The position numbers and the translations under genes were made by a program. The notes under the pieces are model-generated. The model made no database searches. It was not told the origin of the DNA and worked only from the letters and a program-made list of their open reading frames with translations. DNA of 64,000 nt from Gracilaria gracilis (lineage: Eukaryota; Rhodophyta; Florideophyceae; Gracilariales; Gracilariaceae), in contig JARGSG010000007.1 in assembly GCA_030374805.1 (NCBI GenBank), positions 1 to 64,000 on the forward strand, read 5' to 3'. Of this stretch, positions 20,644 through 31,348 are shown piece after piece. Each line of letters starts with the position of its first letter. Position 1 is the stretch's first letter.

Positions 20644-22370
20644 ATGTCTCCTACATTACCACCATTGCCGCCCACTCCCACTTCCAACAGTCGAGCTCCA
20701 TTCCCAACCGCTTCAAAGCCTTCTGTGCCCACGCCTTCCCCGCTGAGAGCGCCTGCAATGTCGCCAACTTCGCCTCCCATAGCGTCCATATCCCCTGCGC
20801 CGCGCTCTCCGTCCAGCTCGTACGCTAGTTCAGCTTCATTTCCACCATTCTCACCCCCGTTAAGTGCCGCTGGATTCCCATTCGTGTCAGAGTCAACTCA
20901 TGATCCAAACTTCGAGCAGATGTCCGTTGACCATATACTTCAAGACCTTTTGGCAGAAAAGAAGGTTACTCCACGTCTTGTCACCGAATGCTCCGAACAA
21001 CAGTTGTTGCTAATATTCCCTCTTATACTACATACTATTCAAATTCACCCGCCAACGGAACCTTCCCCACTGTTGCGCCCATTGTTGATAAGGCTATGCT
21101 CGTCCAGGCGACTCAAGCTGCGCTTTCTTCTGCTTAGAAGACACCCCTCATTTTCAACACTGCAGTCAAAGCTTTCTTTTGTATCGCGTGGATACAATCG
21201 ATGGTGTTTCGCCCCCGGCTGTACCCCGTCCAAGTCACATGGCTCATTTCACAAGCATTGCAACCCGAACGACAAAATCTTTCGTGTGCCTGTCGATATG
21301 GTATGTTTTCATACATAGATAAATCTTGCTCTTTGTGCTTACTGACACTGCCATGTTCCATTGTTGTTTTTCAGGTTGACCTCCAAAGTGAAGATTTTTT
21401 CCGGAATGTCGTCTTCGAACAACCACGGAAGCATAAACATGACTTCGGTTTCCAGTTAATATCTCATCCATTTCGCGTACACAACTTACCTCATGAATCT
21501 TCCTTCAATGGTCCTGACGAGGAAGAATCATCTTTCTTTTCGTCGCAGTCCGATAATACGGAGGACTATTATCCTGACCAACAGCTTGCTGAATCCGCCA
21601 CTGTTCGTGTAGAGGTGGATCACACAGCAATTGAACTTCGCCATCTATCGTTCGAGGAAGACGTCGTCAAGCATTCAAACATGACTCCATTGCTACCGCG
21701 TCTCAACCTTCGGAGAGGAACGAATATGCTCAAAATCCAACTCTGTCAAATGCTGTTCGTTTTCTTCAACTGCGTGTGGTCCACTCCGACTTCAAGGTAT
21801 CCTGATGTTCACTCTGCACCGATATGCGTAACTTTTGACGTAATTGCCTCCGGAGTAGACCAAGGGTTAACCCGGGCATTCTGCCATGTACAGAGTTTCT
21901 TTAATTTTCGTTTTGACTTCTGGCAGGACACGCGTGGAAGAGATCACGTCATAGCGGATGAATTCGTTAGAAGCGCTGCTGGAGCTTTTACCGCTGCCTA
22001 TATCTGTGGTATTAATACTCAACACAAAGATACGTTTTGTGTGAAAGACGGTGCTGCGTTTTACTTGCATAATTTTGAAGACATATTCCAAGGTCCCCCA
22101 CAACCAAGAATAGGCGTTCCGAAGACAATGCGGCGCTGTCTGCTCGACATAGGGGTCTGGGATGATTTCCAAACCTGCTGTATGAGAGCGTTTTACAGCC
22201 TGAGGGAGAGGTACCTTGAGATATTTTCAATCGTATCGCCATTGTTTGCCGAGCTTTGTTGCATGGATGAGAAAAGCATTTCGGACCACTTAGCTTCCAA
22301 GTACTGCTTCAATTTAAAGGAAGCGAATGCTCGCAAAGCGGCCAATAACTTTAGAAAATGGCTTGGATAA
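20644..22370 (+). CDS. PI3K/PI4K-like protein with degenerate catalytic motifs (predicted pseudokinase)
   Basis: Exon 1 20644-21300, 74-bp GT-AG intron, exon 2 21375-22370; 550 aa. Residues 1-75 are Ser/Pro-rich. Residues ~95-200 are Leu-rich helices (QLLLIFPLILHTIQIHPP) like the PIK helical domain. The C-terminal half follows the PI3K kinase C-lobe in order: LKIQLCQMLFVFFNCVW, VIASGVDQGL, AAYICGINTQHKDTF (~426-441), HNFEDIF (~450), PKTMRRCLLDIG, MRAFYSLRERYLEIF and a final helix with NARKAANNFRKWLG. The family catalytic loop GIGDRHNDN is here GINTQHKDT, the DFG metal motif is NFE, and the DDLRQD stretch is degenerate. The protein should therefore lack kinase activity and may scaffold. No frameshifts are present, so it looks maintained rather than decayed. 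The family call rests on the pattern and order of motifs. Confidence 0.65.
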
Positions 22371-23111
22371 GGAGTGCTCCTGAAACTAATTATCATCCCT
22401 TACCTTCGGTTTCCTTGCGTTCCATGTGATGTGCTTTGTCTCTTTTCTACAAGGTTTTTGTGTTGGTGCATGATCAAAGTACGAGTTTCATCTGATTCAG
22501 CCGATCTGAAGCACGAAATCTAGATCCAACCAGCTTTGTAGAATTCGTCATCGATGTGTATAACAGTTTCAGTTTGTTCTTCCCGTGGTCATGTGTGATG
22601 TATATGCCTTTAAAACAGTGGACGTTGTTACTTTCCGCTTCTGTCTGCTGTATCGAATGACGTCCTCTCTGCCTAGTACGGAATACTGTCCTCGTTATGG
22701 TTTTGGGCCTCTGGGGTCCAAGTTCTCTCGAGCTATGGCAGGCAGATCTAGGGCACTTTGTAGTTCTTTACTGAGAAAGATATTGTAGTCGTCATGTCAA
22801 TAGTTAACTCTGTAATGATTGACTAGCAGAAGAGCACGTTGATTCGCAAAGGGAACCAACCTACCAGAGCAATGCCATCCAGCGTGAGCCTACTCATTAT
22901 TTGCAAACAGACATGCATGCATGGTTACAAGCTGCAGAAATATATCCATGCTACTCATTGAAACCCAAACTTAAAACGTGTTATCTGTGGCCATTGGCAA
23001 GTGCCAATCACACAGAGAACGCCCTTTGGATAGGTGCAAGAATATACTTGGGATCGTCAACTTATTTATCTAGGCGCTTGTTAAAGTCGTAGAGCTGGAA
23101 GAGTTGGCGAC
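22371..23111. other. convergent intergenic region, nothing recognised
   Basis: 741 bp between the 3' ends of the PI3K-like and RPSA genes. Ordinary composition, only short frames, no repeats seen. Confidence 0.5.
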
Positions 23112-24256
23112 CTAAAATTGTTGAGTGAACCCGCTCGGATTCTCTTTTGGTGTCGTAGTCGTCGCAGGGATGTCCCACGACCCACCAGTAGTAGCGGGAA
23201 CTGCAACATCTGCGGTCCAGTTGTCCATCTGTTCAGTGGCGGCCCCAGCGTCCCAGTCCGCCGCAGCAGCAGGTGCGGCGGCACTCCAGTCAGCAGCAGT
23301 TTCAGGTGCGGCAGTGGTGAACGCTGTAGGATCTCCAAGTGCAGTGGCGTCGTAAGCAGTAGTGGGGGCTGTCGGAAGTGCGCTAGTCACAGCAGCAGCA
23401 GCCTCCTCAGCCTTATCAAGCTCCTCAGGATCACGATAAAAGAAGAGATCCACCATGACATCCCAAGGCTGTGCGCGCTGAATGGTGCCACGCAAGTAAA
23501 GAATTTCACGAGCCAAGAGCCACCAGAGAAGGGCAATGGAATGCTTCGCCTTGTTGTTGGCCGGAATGGCGACGTCCACGTATCGCAATGGAGAGTCAGT
23601 GTCACAGAACGCGATGGTAGGAATGTTGCAGTACGAAGCCTCAGTGATGGCTTGGGCGTCAGTTCGCGGATCGGTCACAACAAGAAGTCGAGGCTCTTGG
23701 AACTTTTTCTGGATCTGGTTGGTGAGCTGTCCGGGGGTCCAGCGACCAGCAATAGCATGAGCTCCAGTGTATTGGGAGAACTTAAGAACAGCACGTTGTC
23801 CATAGGGGCGAGCAGATACGGCAACAACGTCAGCGGGGTTATCAATCGAGGCGATAACTCGGGCAGCAAGCATAATCTTGTCATAAGTAGTCGCGATGTT
23901 GATGAGATGAACACCTGTTTAAGGTTGCATTGGCGAAAGAACAACAACAATATTTGTGCAAGTTACCAGCATTCAAGTTAGTACTCTGTACAAATTTGAG
24001 TTCACTAAAAAGTGTTCTGTAGCGTTCTTGGAAGTCCATGGCTTCGCGATTTGCAACCTTGTGATCCGAATGAAATGGCACATTGTGGGCACTGCATATC
24101 TGAGCAGAGTGGAGTTTGAAACTTACCATCATATCGACGCTTGTAAACGTACGGTTCCATGAGCACATCGCAGTTCTTGGTGCCCAAATGGGTGTTGCAC
24201 TTGAGCATCTTGCAGATGTCCTCCTCACGCGGGGCTAATGCTGTGGACGCAACCAT
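23112..24256 (-). CDS. RPSA: 40S ribosomal protein SA (uS2)
   Basis: Exon 1 24256-24127 and exon 2 23914-23112, separated by a 212-bp GT-AG intron that interrupts the codon for Gly in YDG-VHLINI. The product is 310 aa. Motifs are those of eukaryotic uS2: [80 protein letters not shown] and [20 protein letters not shown]. The tail is Ala/Thr/Trp-rich with DWSAAAP-type repeats, as in plants and animals. It belongs to the head of the small ribosomal subunit. Its start faces the FKBP-like/TPR gene across a 424-bp shared promoter region. Confidence 0.95.
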
Positions 24257-24680
24257 CTTGAGATTTCTTCCTAGAAGGAATCACGCTTTCCGTAACGGTG
24301 ATGTAAACAGAATGGACGCGGGAGCTAACTCGATCGCTCCGAAAGAGGGCGTGAAAGAAGGATGTGCAGTGATCGATTTGACTATCTATCGCATGCTGAG
24401 AAAGAGAAGCCCTCTCAAGGTAGGGACGCCGGCGATGTCGGCGGTGATGGATCGCTGGTTTAGGGCAACGTGGCACGCTGGACACGCTATTTCATGAACT
24501 TTCTCTTACTTTTTGTCAGTTTTCGAAACCTTTCTTCTGTACTTCGATCCGCTGCGCTGTGCTCCATTTCCCCCGACTATACGACGAAGGTAGGTCTCTG
24601 TCTTTTATCAACCCCACCAGTTTTTCGAGCCTTCAAACTTGACGCGTTTCCATTTGCATACCGAATACCAGAGCAACACC
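24257..24680. promoter_or_regulatory. bidirectional promoter region, RPSA and FKBP-like/TPR gene
   Basis: 424 bp between divergent start codons. A pyrimidine-rich stretch (CTTTCTCTTACTTTTTGTC, near 24490) may serve the plus-strand gene. No other element recognised. Confidence 0.4.
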
Positions 24681-25502
24681 ATGTCCCAGACCGAAAAAAT
24701 GGCACAACCCAATGAGGAATCGAGCCATCCTCTTGAGGCTGCGGGGCCGCAACCGGATCTGAAGTACACAGTTTGTAAACCCGTCGAGAAGCCAGAAGCA
24801 ATGGTCTCCTCTAAAGGCGATGTTGTTTCGGTATCTGTGGAGTATCCGGATAAACAGCCTATACTCTTTTCTTTCATTGTAGGTAAGAAGCAAGCGAAAC
24901 CCTGGATTCAAGAGCTAGCCCGAGGTGTCGCGGTTAATTCCACCTCGGCTCTTGTGCACGACGGCAATCAAATATGCACGCTCACTGTCACAGCGATCAC
25001 CAGAACCCCTCATCTCACAAAGGAGCAGTTGCAAACCCGTGCAGATGAGCTGCGCAAAGAAGGAAACGACGCTTTTCGAGCAGCGGACAAATTTAAGGAG
25101 TACAAGAATGCCCTTCTGCTCTACGCAAAGGCCTCGGACGCCAGTCGAGCCGCCGCAGATGCGAAACGTGTTGCAACCGTGCGTTCGAATCTCGCAATGT
25201 GCCATTTGAGGATGGAGCAATGGGTGAATGCCATTGCGGACTGCGATGCGATGGAAAACCCGGATGCCAAAACTTTTTATCGCCGTTCACAAGCTAGTAT
25301 TGAGCTTGATCGTATGGTTAGAGCGATCCGTGATCTGCGATGTGCTAAAAATTTGGTCCCCAACGATGCGTTTGTCGAAAAAGAAACAAACCGCCTTGAA
25401 ACGCAGACAGTTGACGTGCTCACTAAGCGACGTCATAACTTTGCAGAAACATATGGCATCATGCTGCAAAGCCCTATCTTCAAGCAACCAGTTATAGAAT
25501 AA
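24681..25502 (+). CDS. FKBP-like / TPR co-chaperone-type protein, 273 aa
   Basis: The first ATG with good context is 24681 (MSQTEKMAQPNEE). Residues ~40-110 (VSSKGDVVSVSVEYPD, LFSFIVGKKQAKPWIQELA) have the spacing of an FKBP fold but lack the prolyl-isomerase active-site residues, so this part is probably structural. Residues ~118-245 form three TPR-like helix pairs: TRADELRKEGNDAFRAADKF, VRSNLAMCHLRMEQWVNAIA and FYRRSQASIELDRMVRAIRD. The same order occurs in FKBP51/52, plant FKBP62/ROF and AIP-like co-chaperones, whose TPR clamp binds the EEVD tail of HSP90 or HSP70. Asn/Lys clamp-type positions (GNDAF, NLAMC, RRSQA) are present. No signal peptide, so presumably cytosolic. Confidence 0.7.
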   Translation: MSQTEKMAQPNEESSHPLEAAGPQPDLKYTVCKPVEKPEAMVSSKGDVVSVSVEYPDKQPILFSFIVGKKQAKPWIQELARGVAVNSTSALVHDGNQICTLTVTAITRTPHLTKEQLQTRADELRKEGNDAFRAADKFKEYKNALLLYAKASDASRAAADAKRVATVRSNLAMCHLRMEQWVNAIADCDAMENPDAKTFYRRSQASIELDRMVRAIRDLRCAKNLVPNDAFVEKETNRLETQTVDVLTKRRHNFAETYGIMLQSPIFKQPVIE

Positions 25503-25623
25503 CCCATCACACCCACACTGAAGGCTCAGTCTAATCAATGCCTTTTGTTAGTTTAACTTCATTAACAACCTTGAGATGGTTTTGTAAACCCATCCTGTCT
25601 GGTCATTCCATGGATAGGACTTG

Positions 25624-27300
25624 CTACAGTGGCACAGTCCCACTCGATTGCATCGCATCTGAGCTCCCGGAAGGCCTCACCAGAAACATGTCATAGAGCG
25701 CCCGTTCCAAGAGCTCACTGCAATTCGCATCCTCCGGATTGTTCCTTAATGCTCTGTGGTACATGGCGATAGCTCCTTCTAAATCCCACATAGCATGCAG
25801 GGTCATTCCCAGAGCACCACATGTACCAGCGCTGCGTGGCCGTAGAGCCAATGCTCGTTCGTAACATCGTTTCGCCGCATTGTAATCTTTCAGCCGGCGG
25901 TAGCAATGACCAAGATTCACAAGCGTCGCTTCTTCCGCTTCCGCTCGTTTCCCACTTCTTCTCGAGACATCTCTTGACGCGTCACCAGACTCCCAAAGCC
26001 CCAAAGCCTCTTTGAAGTAGCCAGCAGCTCCTGCATGATCGCCCATATGATACAAGACCACCCCAAGCTCGTGCACGGGAGCTGGATCCTTTGGACACGC
26101 TTCCGCAGCTCGTCGAAGCATGGTTGCGGCCTGATTGAGAGAGCCCTGTCGCACATACTCCATCCCCATGAACAAGTGCGGTTCCTGAGCGCCGGGGAAT
26201 AATCTCGTCACCGTTCGGTACGCCGCCATTGCTTGGTCGCTCTCATCCTGAGCACCAAACGCGTGTCCAATCGCTATCCACGCCGGCGCAACTCGCATGT
26301 CAAGCGCGGTACATTTCTGGAAGAATCTGCGCGCCAGTTCTGGTTTGCCGCTGACCAGGTAGTGGTACCCAACGGCAAGCCAACTGATAGCAGACTTTGG
26401 AGCGTTATCAACGAGATTATGAGCTATGAGAAACAGCTCATTTCTTTCGTTGAGTTCCACCAGCGTTGCAAGATATATGGGAAGAATCTTGTGGGCATGT
26501 GGATCACTGCGAAGGATTTGTCGACAGTCCTCCAGACAGCAGGCGAAATTCAATGAGTTGAACTTGCGTTTGGCGTGAACGATTTTCAAATCAACGTTGT
26601 CGTTCATTGGGGGAGAAGATGGCGTTTCAACGTCTTGGTTCGCACACGCCGTATAATAAGAAGAGATCCATTTTCTGGCAAGAGCGTGAGCTTGAGGGGT
26701 TGAGGGAGTATCGGAAAGCGATTCGTTGACAAAATTGGCAGCTTCTGGCGGGGGAAGTAATCGCGCATTTGAAAGGGCCTCAAACGCCTCCACGCAGAAG
26801 ACGTCGCAACGAAAGGCGCGCTTATACCACAGTAGCGCACATTCTGGGTTTTCCAGACGCTCGTGAACTCTTGCTCGGAGAACGCACAGGGCTGCATGTA
26901 GCTCTCGGGGTGCGCCTCTTAGCGTGAGGGTAGAGATGGCGCTGTCTACAGCTTGTTCATCGCCCAGTAAAGAAAGACAAGCATCGTAATCACGGAGTTC
27001 AAAATGACATTGTGCCGCTAACAGCCTGGCGGTCTGATGCTGAGACGGGAGATCGTTTGCTTCCAAGATGTGTAGCGCTCTTCGGTACTGACCGAGTGAG
27101 AAGAACAATCGGGCCTGGATGATAAAATGCTGTGGGGTTGAAGATATTGACGCAGCTTTATCGGCGTAGAAAATTGCTGTCTGGTGCATTCCAAGTTGAT
27201 GGTACAAAGAGACCTTTTGCTGAAAAGAGGAAAGAAGAGATGTGGCTGAAGAAGACAGCTGCTGATTGGCGTTGGGATGCTGCATTGTTTGATCTCGCAT
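25624..27300 (-). CDS. CDC16: anaphase-promoting complex subunit 6 (CDC16), TPR protein
   Basis: A TPR protein with the diagnostic CDC16/APC6 order: YLATLVELNERNELFLIAHN, SWLAVGYHYLVSGKPELARR, APAWIAIGHAFGAQDESDQA, LFMGMEYVRQGSLNQAA, ELGVVLYHMGDHAGAAGYF, LVNLGHCYRRLKDYNAAKRC and AGTCGALGMTLHAMWDLEGA. APC6 is a scaffold of the APC/C ubiquitin ligase that drives mitotic exit. I start at ATG 27300 (558 aa), which aligns with where animal CDC16 begins. The frame stays open to another ATG at 27570 (648 aa), but that extra part holds a strongly hydrophobic run (LFLSFLVLFLMLFVLLFL) out of place in a nuclear complex subunit. The C-terminus after the last TPR is short compared with animal CDC16. Confidence 0.88.
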   Translation of the reverse strand: MRDQTMQHPNANQQLSSSATSLLSSFQQKVSLYHQLGMHQTAIFYADKAASISSTPQHFIIQARLFFSLGQYRRALHILEANDLPSQHQTARLLAAQCHFELRDYDACLSLLGDEQAVDSAISTLTLRGAPRELHAALCVLRARVHERLENPECALLWYKRAFRCDVFCVEAFEALSNARLLPPPEAANFVNESLSDTPSTPQAHALARKWISSYYTACANQDVETPSSPPMNDNVDLKIVHAKRKFNSLNFACCLEDCRQILRSDPHAHKILPIYLATLVELNERNELFLIAHNLVDNAPKSAISWLAVGYHYLVSGKPELARRFFQKCTALDMRVAPAWIAIGHAFGAQDESDQAMAAYRTVTRLFPGAQEPHLFMGMEYVRQGSLNQAATMLRRAAEACPKDPAPVHELGVVLYHMGDHAGAAGYFKEALGLWESGDASRDVSRRSGKRAEAEEATLVNLGHCYRRLKDYNAAKRCYERALALRPRSAGTCGALGMTLHAMWDLEGAIAMYHRALRNNPEDANCSELLERALYDMFLVRPSGSSDAMQSSGTVPL

Positions 27301-27727
27301 AACGGAGTGGTTGGTGTGAACAGCTGTGGTTGATCTGGGAGGGGGGAATATACGGTCGGGGAAGAATTCGCTCGCAGACACTTGACGTTGCAACCGTTGC
27401 GGCAAGAAGAGCAGAACGAAGAGCATTAAGAAGAGCACCAAGAAGGACAAGAAGAGAGCCGAATGGCATTTGGGCGTTGTCCACGTGGGCACGTGGCCAT
27501 CATTGCAGACACGCATTTGTTTTGGGAACAGGCCAACAAGGACGGCGGCGAATAATTGGCACGCGTCCATTCGCCGGCAGAATGCAAGGCGGCTGTGTTA
27601 GCGAAGTGGCCACATCGCCGTTGCGCGCAGCGCTGGCGCTCGCCCGCAACCGTCATGTCGCTGCGTCGCGCCGCATTGCGCTCGCACACCGCCCGCCCCC
27701 GCCGTGTGAGCAGCTCCGCGCTGCGCC
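27301..27727. promoter_or_regulatory. divergent region between CDC16 and TMCO4-like genes
   Basis: 427 bp (157 bp if CDC16 starts at 27570) between two outward genes; likely a shared promoter. GC-rich near the plus-strand start. No TATA box seen. Confidence 0.4.
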
Positions 27728-30700
27728 ATGGCTGCTCACAGCTCCGCACACCCTCCCCCTCGCTATGACCCCGCCCCCCTGCCTCCCCGCTCCATGACGC
27801 CCGCTCACGCCGACGCCGCCTTGACCGACGCTTCCACGTCGACCGCCTTGTCCCCGCTGCAGCCGTTTTCTCAACCACACGAGTCACACGAGCTTATCCC
27901 TTCTGTCTCACTGGAGCAGCTTGAGCAATCTCCCCCTCATAGCGCCACCATCCCGCTGCTCAGCGTCGATGAGCCGTTGAAGGGCTTTGACACCTTGGAT
28001 GCCGTGCAGCGCTTTTCGTTGGGAGCATTGGCCGTTGTGCTTCTCAACCAACGCGCCAATGACCTCAACGACATTGCCTTTGCTCGCACGCAGGCCGCCA
28101 ACATCCTGCAAGCGCTCAATCTTCCCCAAAGTCAACAAACCGCCCTCATCGCCCTCGAACCGTCGTCGCCCTCTCGAAGCGATGTCATAACGGACTGCGT
28201 CAACCTGGTCGGCGATGAAGATTCCCGCTTTCGATCCCTGCAAGCAATGCTAGCCATCTCGGTGGCAGCCGGTACTTACGACGCTAGAAGTCGAGCGTTT
28301 TTGATCTCTGTAGCCATGCACTTTCGCATCCCGTGGCCGGTCGTCGCAGCCGTTGAACTAGCTGCCGCAATCCATCTACTTGAACAAGCGCGGGCCGCTT
28401 CGTCCGGTGCTCCTTCTGAGTCTCTCGCGCAGCTCCCTCTCCGCGGCTCCACTGCAAGCGATGACAGTCAGTCCACCACCTCATCCAGCGCGTCGCGGCA
28501 CAATGCCAAATCTGTTGACCAGCTACTTACTGAACGTCGGAAAAAGAAGATTCGCGTGAAGAAGGCCATGAAGATTGGCGGCATCACGCTTGCAGGTGGC
28601 GTCATGTTTGGACTGACGGGCGGCCTCATTGCGCCAGCGCTTCTCACCGCATTGGCTGGTGTCGGTGTGGCTGGTGCTGCTGGACTTGCTGCGTCCGGCT
28701 CCGTTGCGTCCGTCGCTGTTGTCGGCGGCCTGTTTGGCGTTGCTGGTGCGGGCTTCTCCGTGAAGAAGGCGAAGAATCGCGTGAGCACCAATCTTGAAGA
28801 GTTTGACTTTGAACATCCGGATGACCCGCGTGTCATCGAGGAACGGAAACGCCGGTTGCAGCGGGAGAAGAAGCGCTGGGAAAAAGCTGTAGCTGAGCAA
28901 CTGAAGGTAGAGGCTGCTAAAGCTCATATGGCCATAGAAGACAAACCTGACGCGGAAGAGAAGGCGAAGAAAGACGATATCGACGCAGAGAAGGAACTCC
29001 CGCGTCCCCCAACACACAGTGACGATGAGGAAGACGAATACGATGATCTGGAGGTGGATAACAAGAAGCGTTCTCGTTTTGGCAAGCGTAAGAAGAAGAG
29101 GGAAAAGAGAAAGGTTGGCTCTCGTGGTTTGGAGTCGAGAAGCCAAGTCGCAAGCCTTCACGTTTGTATATGCATTCCGGCATGGCTAACTGATCGGGGT
29201 TTTGGAAGTGCGTTGGACCAGTTTGAGCCAGCGCTCAAGGTCGAGCTACCTTACTCACAGCACATCGCCTTGCGATGGGACTCGCGAAGATTGTTTGAAA
29301 TGGCTATGGCGTTTGCCAAGTTTTGGGCCTCCAAGGCCACCGTAACTACGTTACAGCAGACATATCCACATGCAGTGGCGGCCGCGTCCACCATGGCGGG
29401 TGCTGTTGCGTTTGCAATAGCGATGCCTCTCACGATCATGTCTTGCATGGACTACGTTGATAATCCATGGTCAATTCTCGTTTCCCGGTCCAATGGTGCC
29501 GGTGAAGAACTTGCAGATGTGCTGGTTGAGCGGAGCTACGGTAATCGCCCAGTAACGCTTTTCGCTTATTCCATTGGGGCGCGTGTGATACTCAAGTGCC
29601 TTGAGTCTCTTGCATCTCGCAGAGCGCACGGTATCGTGGACAACGTTTTCATTATGGGTGGAGCCGTCACTGCTGATCCAGAGAGATGGAAGAAGTTGCT
29701 GCCAGTTGTCGCAGGTCGAATTGTCAACGCCTACGGCTCCGATGACTGGGCGCTTGCGTTCTTCCATAGAGGATGCGGACATGGGGTGTACGTTGCCGGT
29801 CTGCGGAAAGTAGAACTGGAGAGAGTGGAAAACCTGAACATGGCATATCTTGGTTTTGAAGGGCATCGTGAACTCAAGGAGTGTATCCCCCGTGTCATGC
29901 GTGCAATGGGCGTAGGAACTGGATACATAACAATGCCCCCGGCGAAACTGGTGAAGAAACGCAGTCGCTCGAAGCGACGAAGTCATTCTCTAGTCTGCGA
30001 GGAACCAGGTAAACTGCACCACACGTCAAATGGGAATCACTCCCCTGCAGGAACGGACTCGGATTCGGAATCTAAGAGTTCTATCAATTCGTCTTCGCTA
30101 AAAGGCGCTCGGGGCAATGAGAATGGGGTTCTTCTCCCGCCACCGATTGCGTACAACATTACTGATGACAACATTTCTTCTTCGGACAACGAGAAGTTGA
30201 GAACACACCGCTCCAACTCTGATGCAGCAATAGGAACGAAATCAAAGTCGTGGTCAAAGTCGTGGCTTTCGTGGGGATCTTGGCCAGGAGTTGGCTTCCC
30301 GAAGAAGTCGAAAAGGCCTAAAAATCATGAGGGCAGCCTCAATGACAAACAAACTGAGCTTTCTATGGACGAGTTCAAACTCTCGGATCCGATTCAAACC
30401 GTGGACGTTATTGTTCCATCAACGGAAGAGGACGACGAAAGCCCAGTGCTCAGTCCTTCCGCACTTGATCCTCCTTACCACCAAGACCAAAATGATATGC
30501 GCGCTAACGCAGAATACACAGTAGAGTCCGCGGATGAAATTAATCTGGAGAGTTCTGGTTTGGAGGACGATGAAGTGGAAGAAGCCTTTGATTGGGAGAA
30601 GCAAAGAAGAATTTGGGAGGAACAGGAGAGGCAAATCGAGGAACGAGGCTATGCGGATTCAGCACTCGAAATTGAAGCACAAGGGAAAGTGATCCTTGGT

Positions 30701-31348
30701 CTAAGTATTGAGATTGCTGGCCGACGTCTTCATTCTTTCGTGGAGCAAGATGCTGAACTTCCAGTCTCGAAGAAAGAAGAGGTTTTCACTAATTGTTTAG
30801 AGGATCAAAGCGGAATTGTTGTACGTCTATATGAACATGAAAAGCGAATTAGAATGGTTCCTATGAACATGCTCAGGCATAATGAACGGTATCCCAAGCT
30901 GCTAGGCGAGTTGGAAGTAATGTTTCGGGGAAAGGCGAAGCGGGGAGATCTGCGAGTCGCAGTGTCTATGTCGGTCGATGAAGATGGCGATGTTACACTG
31001 AACGCAGAAGAGCGTTTTGAGGACAACACTGTTGGTGAGCAGGCTGAGCTTTCAGTGTCACGTTCGGAGCTGTGCACCATGGGAGAGCGGCTACGCCTAG
31101 AAGCTGCAGAGAGAAGTCGCGCAGAGGCACGTCGAGAAAAGGAGAAGTTGAAGAATGAGTCAGAATCAGTGAAAGCGCTTCCAGCCCCAGAGGATTCAGA
31201 AACATTCGGTGATGCCAATGCAGCGGTCGGTGCTGATTCTAAGGAGGCCCTGAACGCTAGACCTGCGGAGGCGGGGCAAAGAGCTGAAGAAGAGGATGCC
31301 TCGAAAGCAGTCAGACCGGGTATCGATTCTAGCCCGCGTCTCCCATAG
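27728..31348 (+). CDS. TMCO4: TMCO4/DUF726-family alpha/beta-hydrolase-like membrane protein, 1206 aa
   Basis: Intronless. The first 250 residues are Pro/Ser-rich and then helical. Near residues 277-345 lies a Gly/Ala-rich double membrane segment (GGITLAGGVMFGLTGGLIAP, GLFGVAGAGFSVKKAKNRVS), the hallmark of DUF726 proteins. The hydrolase-like domain (about 478-745) follows: LHVCICIPAWLTDRGFGSAL, YSQHIALRWDSRRLFEMA, PVTLFAYSIGARVILKCLES, VFIMGGAVTADPERWKKLLP and GRIVNAYGSDDWALAFFHRG. The nucleophile elbow is AYSIG rather than the usual GYSLG; the Ser is kept. Members such as yeast Mil1 act at membranes; a substrate is not known. The last 450 residues are an acidic, Ser-rich, partly coiled-coil extension not typical of the family. 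Confidence 0.85.
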   Translation: MAAHSSAHPPPRYDPAPLPPRSMTPAHADAALTDASTSTALSPLQPFSQPHESHELIPSVSLEQLEQSPPHSATIPLLSVDEPLKGFDTLDAVQRFSLGALAVVLLNQRANDLNDIAFARTQAANILQALNLPQSQQTALIALEPSSPSRSDVITDCVNLVGDEDSRFRSLQAMLAISVAAGTYDARSRAFLISVAMHFRIPWPVVAAVELAAAIHLLEQARAASSGAPSESLAQLPLRGSTASDDSQSTTSSSASRHNAKSVDQLLTERRKKKIRVKKAMKIGGITLAGGVMFGLTGGLIAPALLTALAGVGVAGAAGLAASGSVASVAVVGGLFGVAGAGFSVKKAKNRVSTNLEEFDFEHPDDPRVIEERKRRLQREKKRWEKAVAEQLKVEAAKAHMAIEDKPDAEEKAKKDDIDAEKELPRPPTHSDDEEDEYDDLEVDNKKRSRFGKRKKKREKRKVGSRGLESRSQVASLHVCICIPAWLTDRGFGSALDQFEPALKVELPYSQHIALRWDSRRLFEMAMAFAKFWASKATVTTLQQTYPHAVAAASTMAGAVAFAIAMPLTIMSCMDYVDNPWSILVSRSNGAGEELADVLVERSYGNRPVTLFAYSIGARVILKCLESLASRRAHGIVDNVFIMGGAVTADPERWKKLLPVVAGRIVNAYGSDDWALAFFHRGCGHGVYVAGLRKVELERVENLNMAYLGFEGHRELKECIPRVMRAMGVGTGYITMPPAKLVKKRSRSKRRSHSLVCEEPGKLHHTSNGNHSPAGTDSDSESKSSINSSSLKGARGNENGVLLPPPIAYNITDDNISSSDNEKLRTHRSNSDAAIGTKSKSWSKSWLSWGSWPGVGFPKKSKRPKNHEGSLNDKQTELSMDEFKLSDPIQTVDVIVPSTEEDDESPVLSPSALDPPYHQDQNDMRANAEYTVESADEINLESSGLEDDEVEEAFDWEKQRRIWEEQERQIEERGYADSALEIEAQGKVILGLSIEIAGRRLHSFVEQDAELPVSKKEEVFTNCLEDQSGIVVRLYEHEKRIRMVPMNMLRHNERYPKLLGELEVMFRGKAKRGDLRVAVSMSVDEDGDVTLNAEERFEDNTVGEQAELSVSRSELCTMGERLRLEAAERSRAEARREKEKLKNESESVKALPAPEDSETFGDANAAVGADSKEALNARPAEAGQRAEEEDASKAVRPGIDSSPRLP

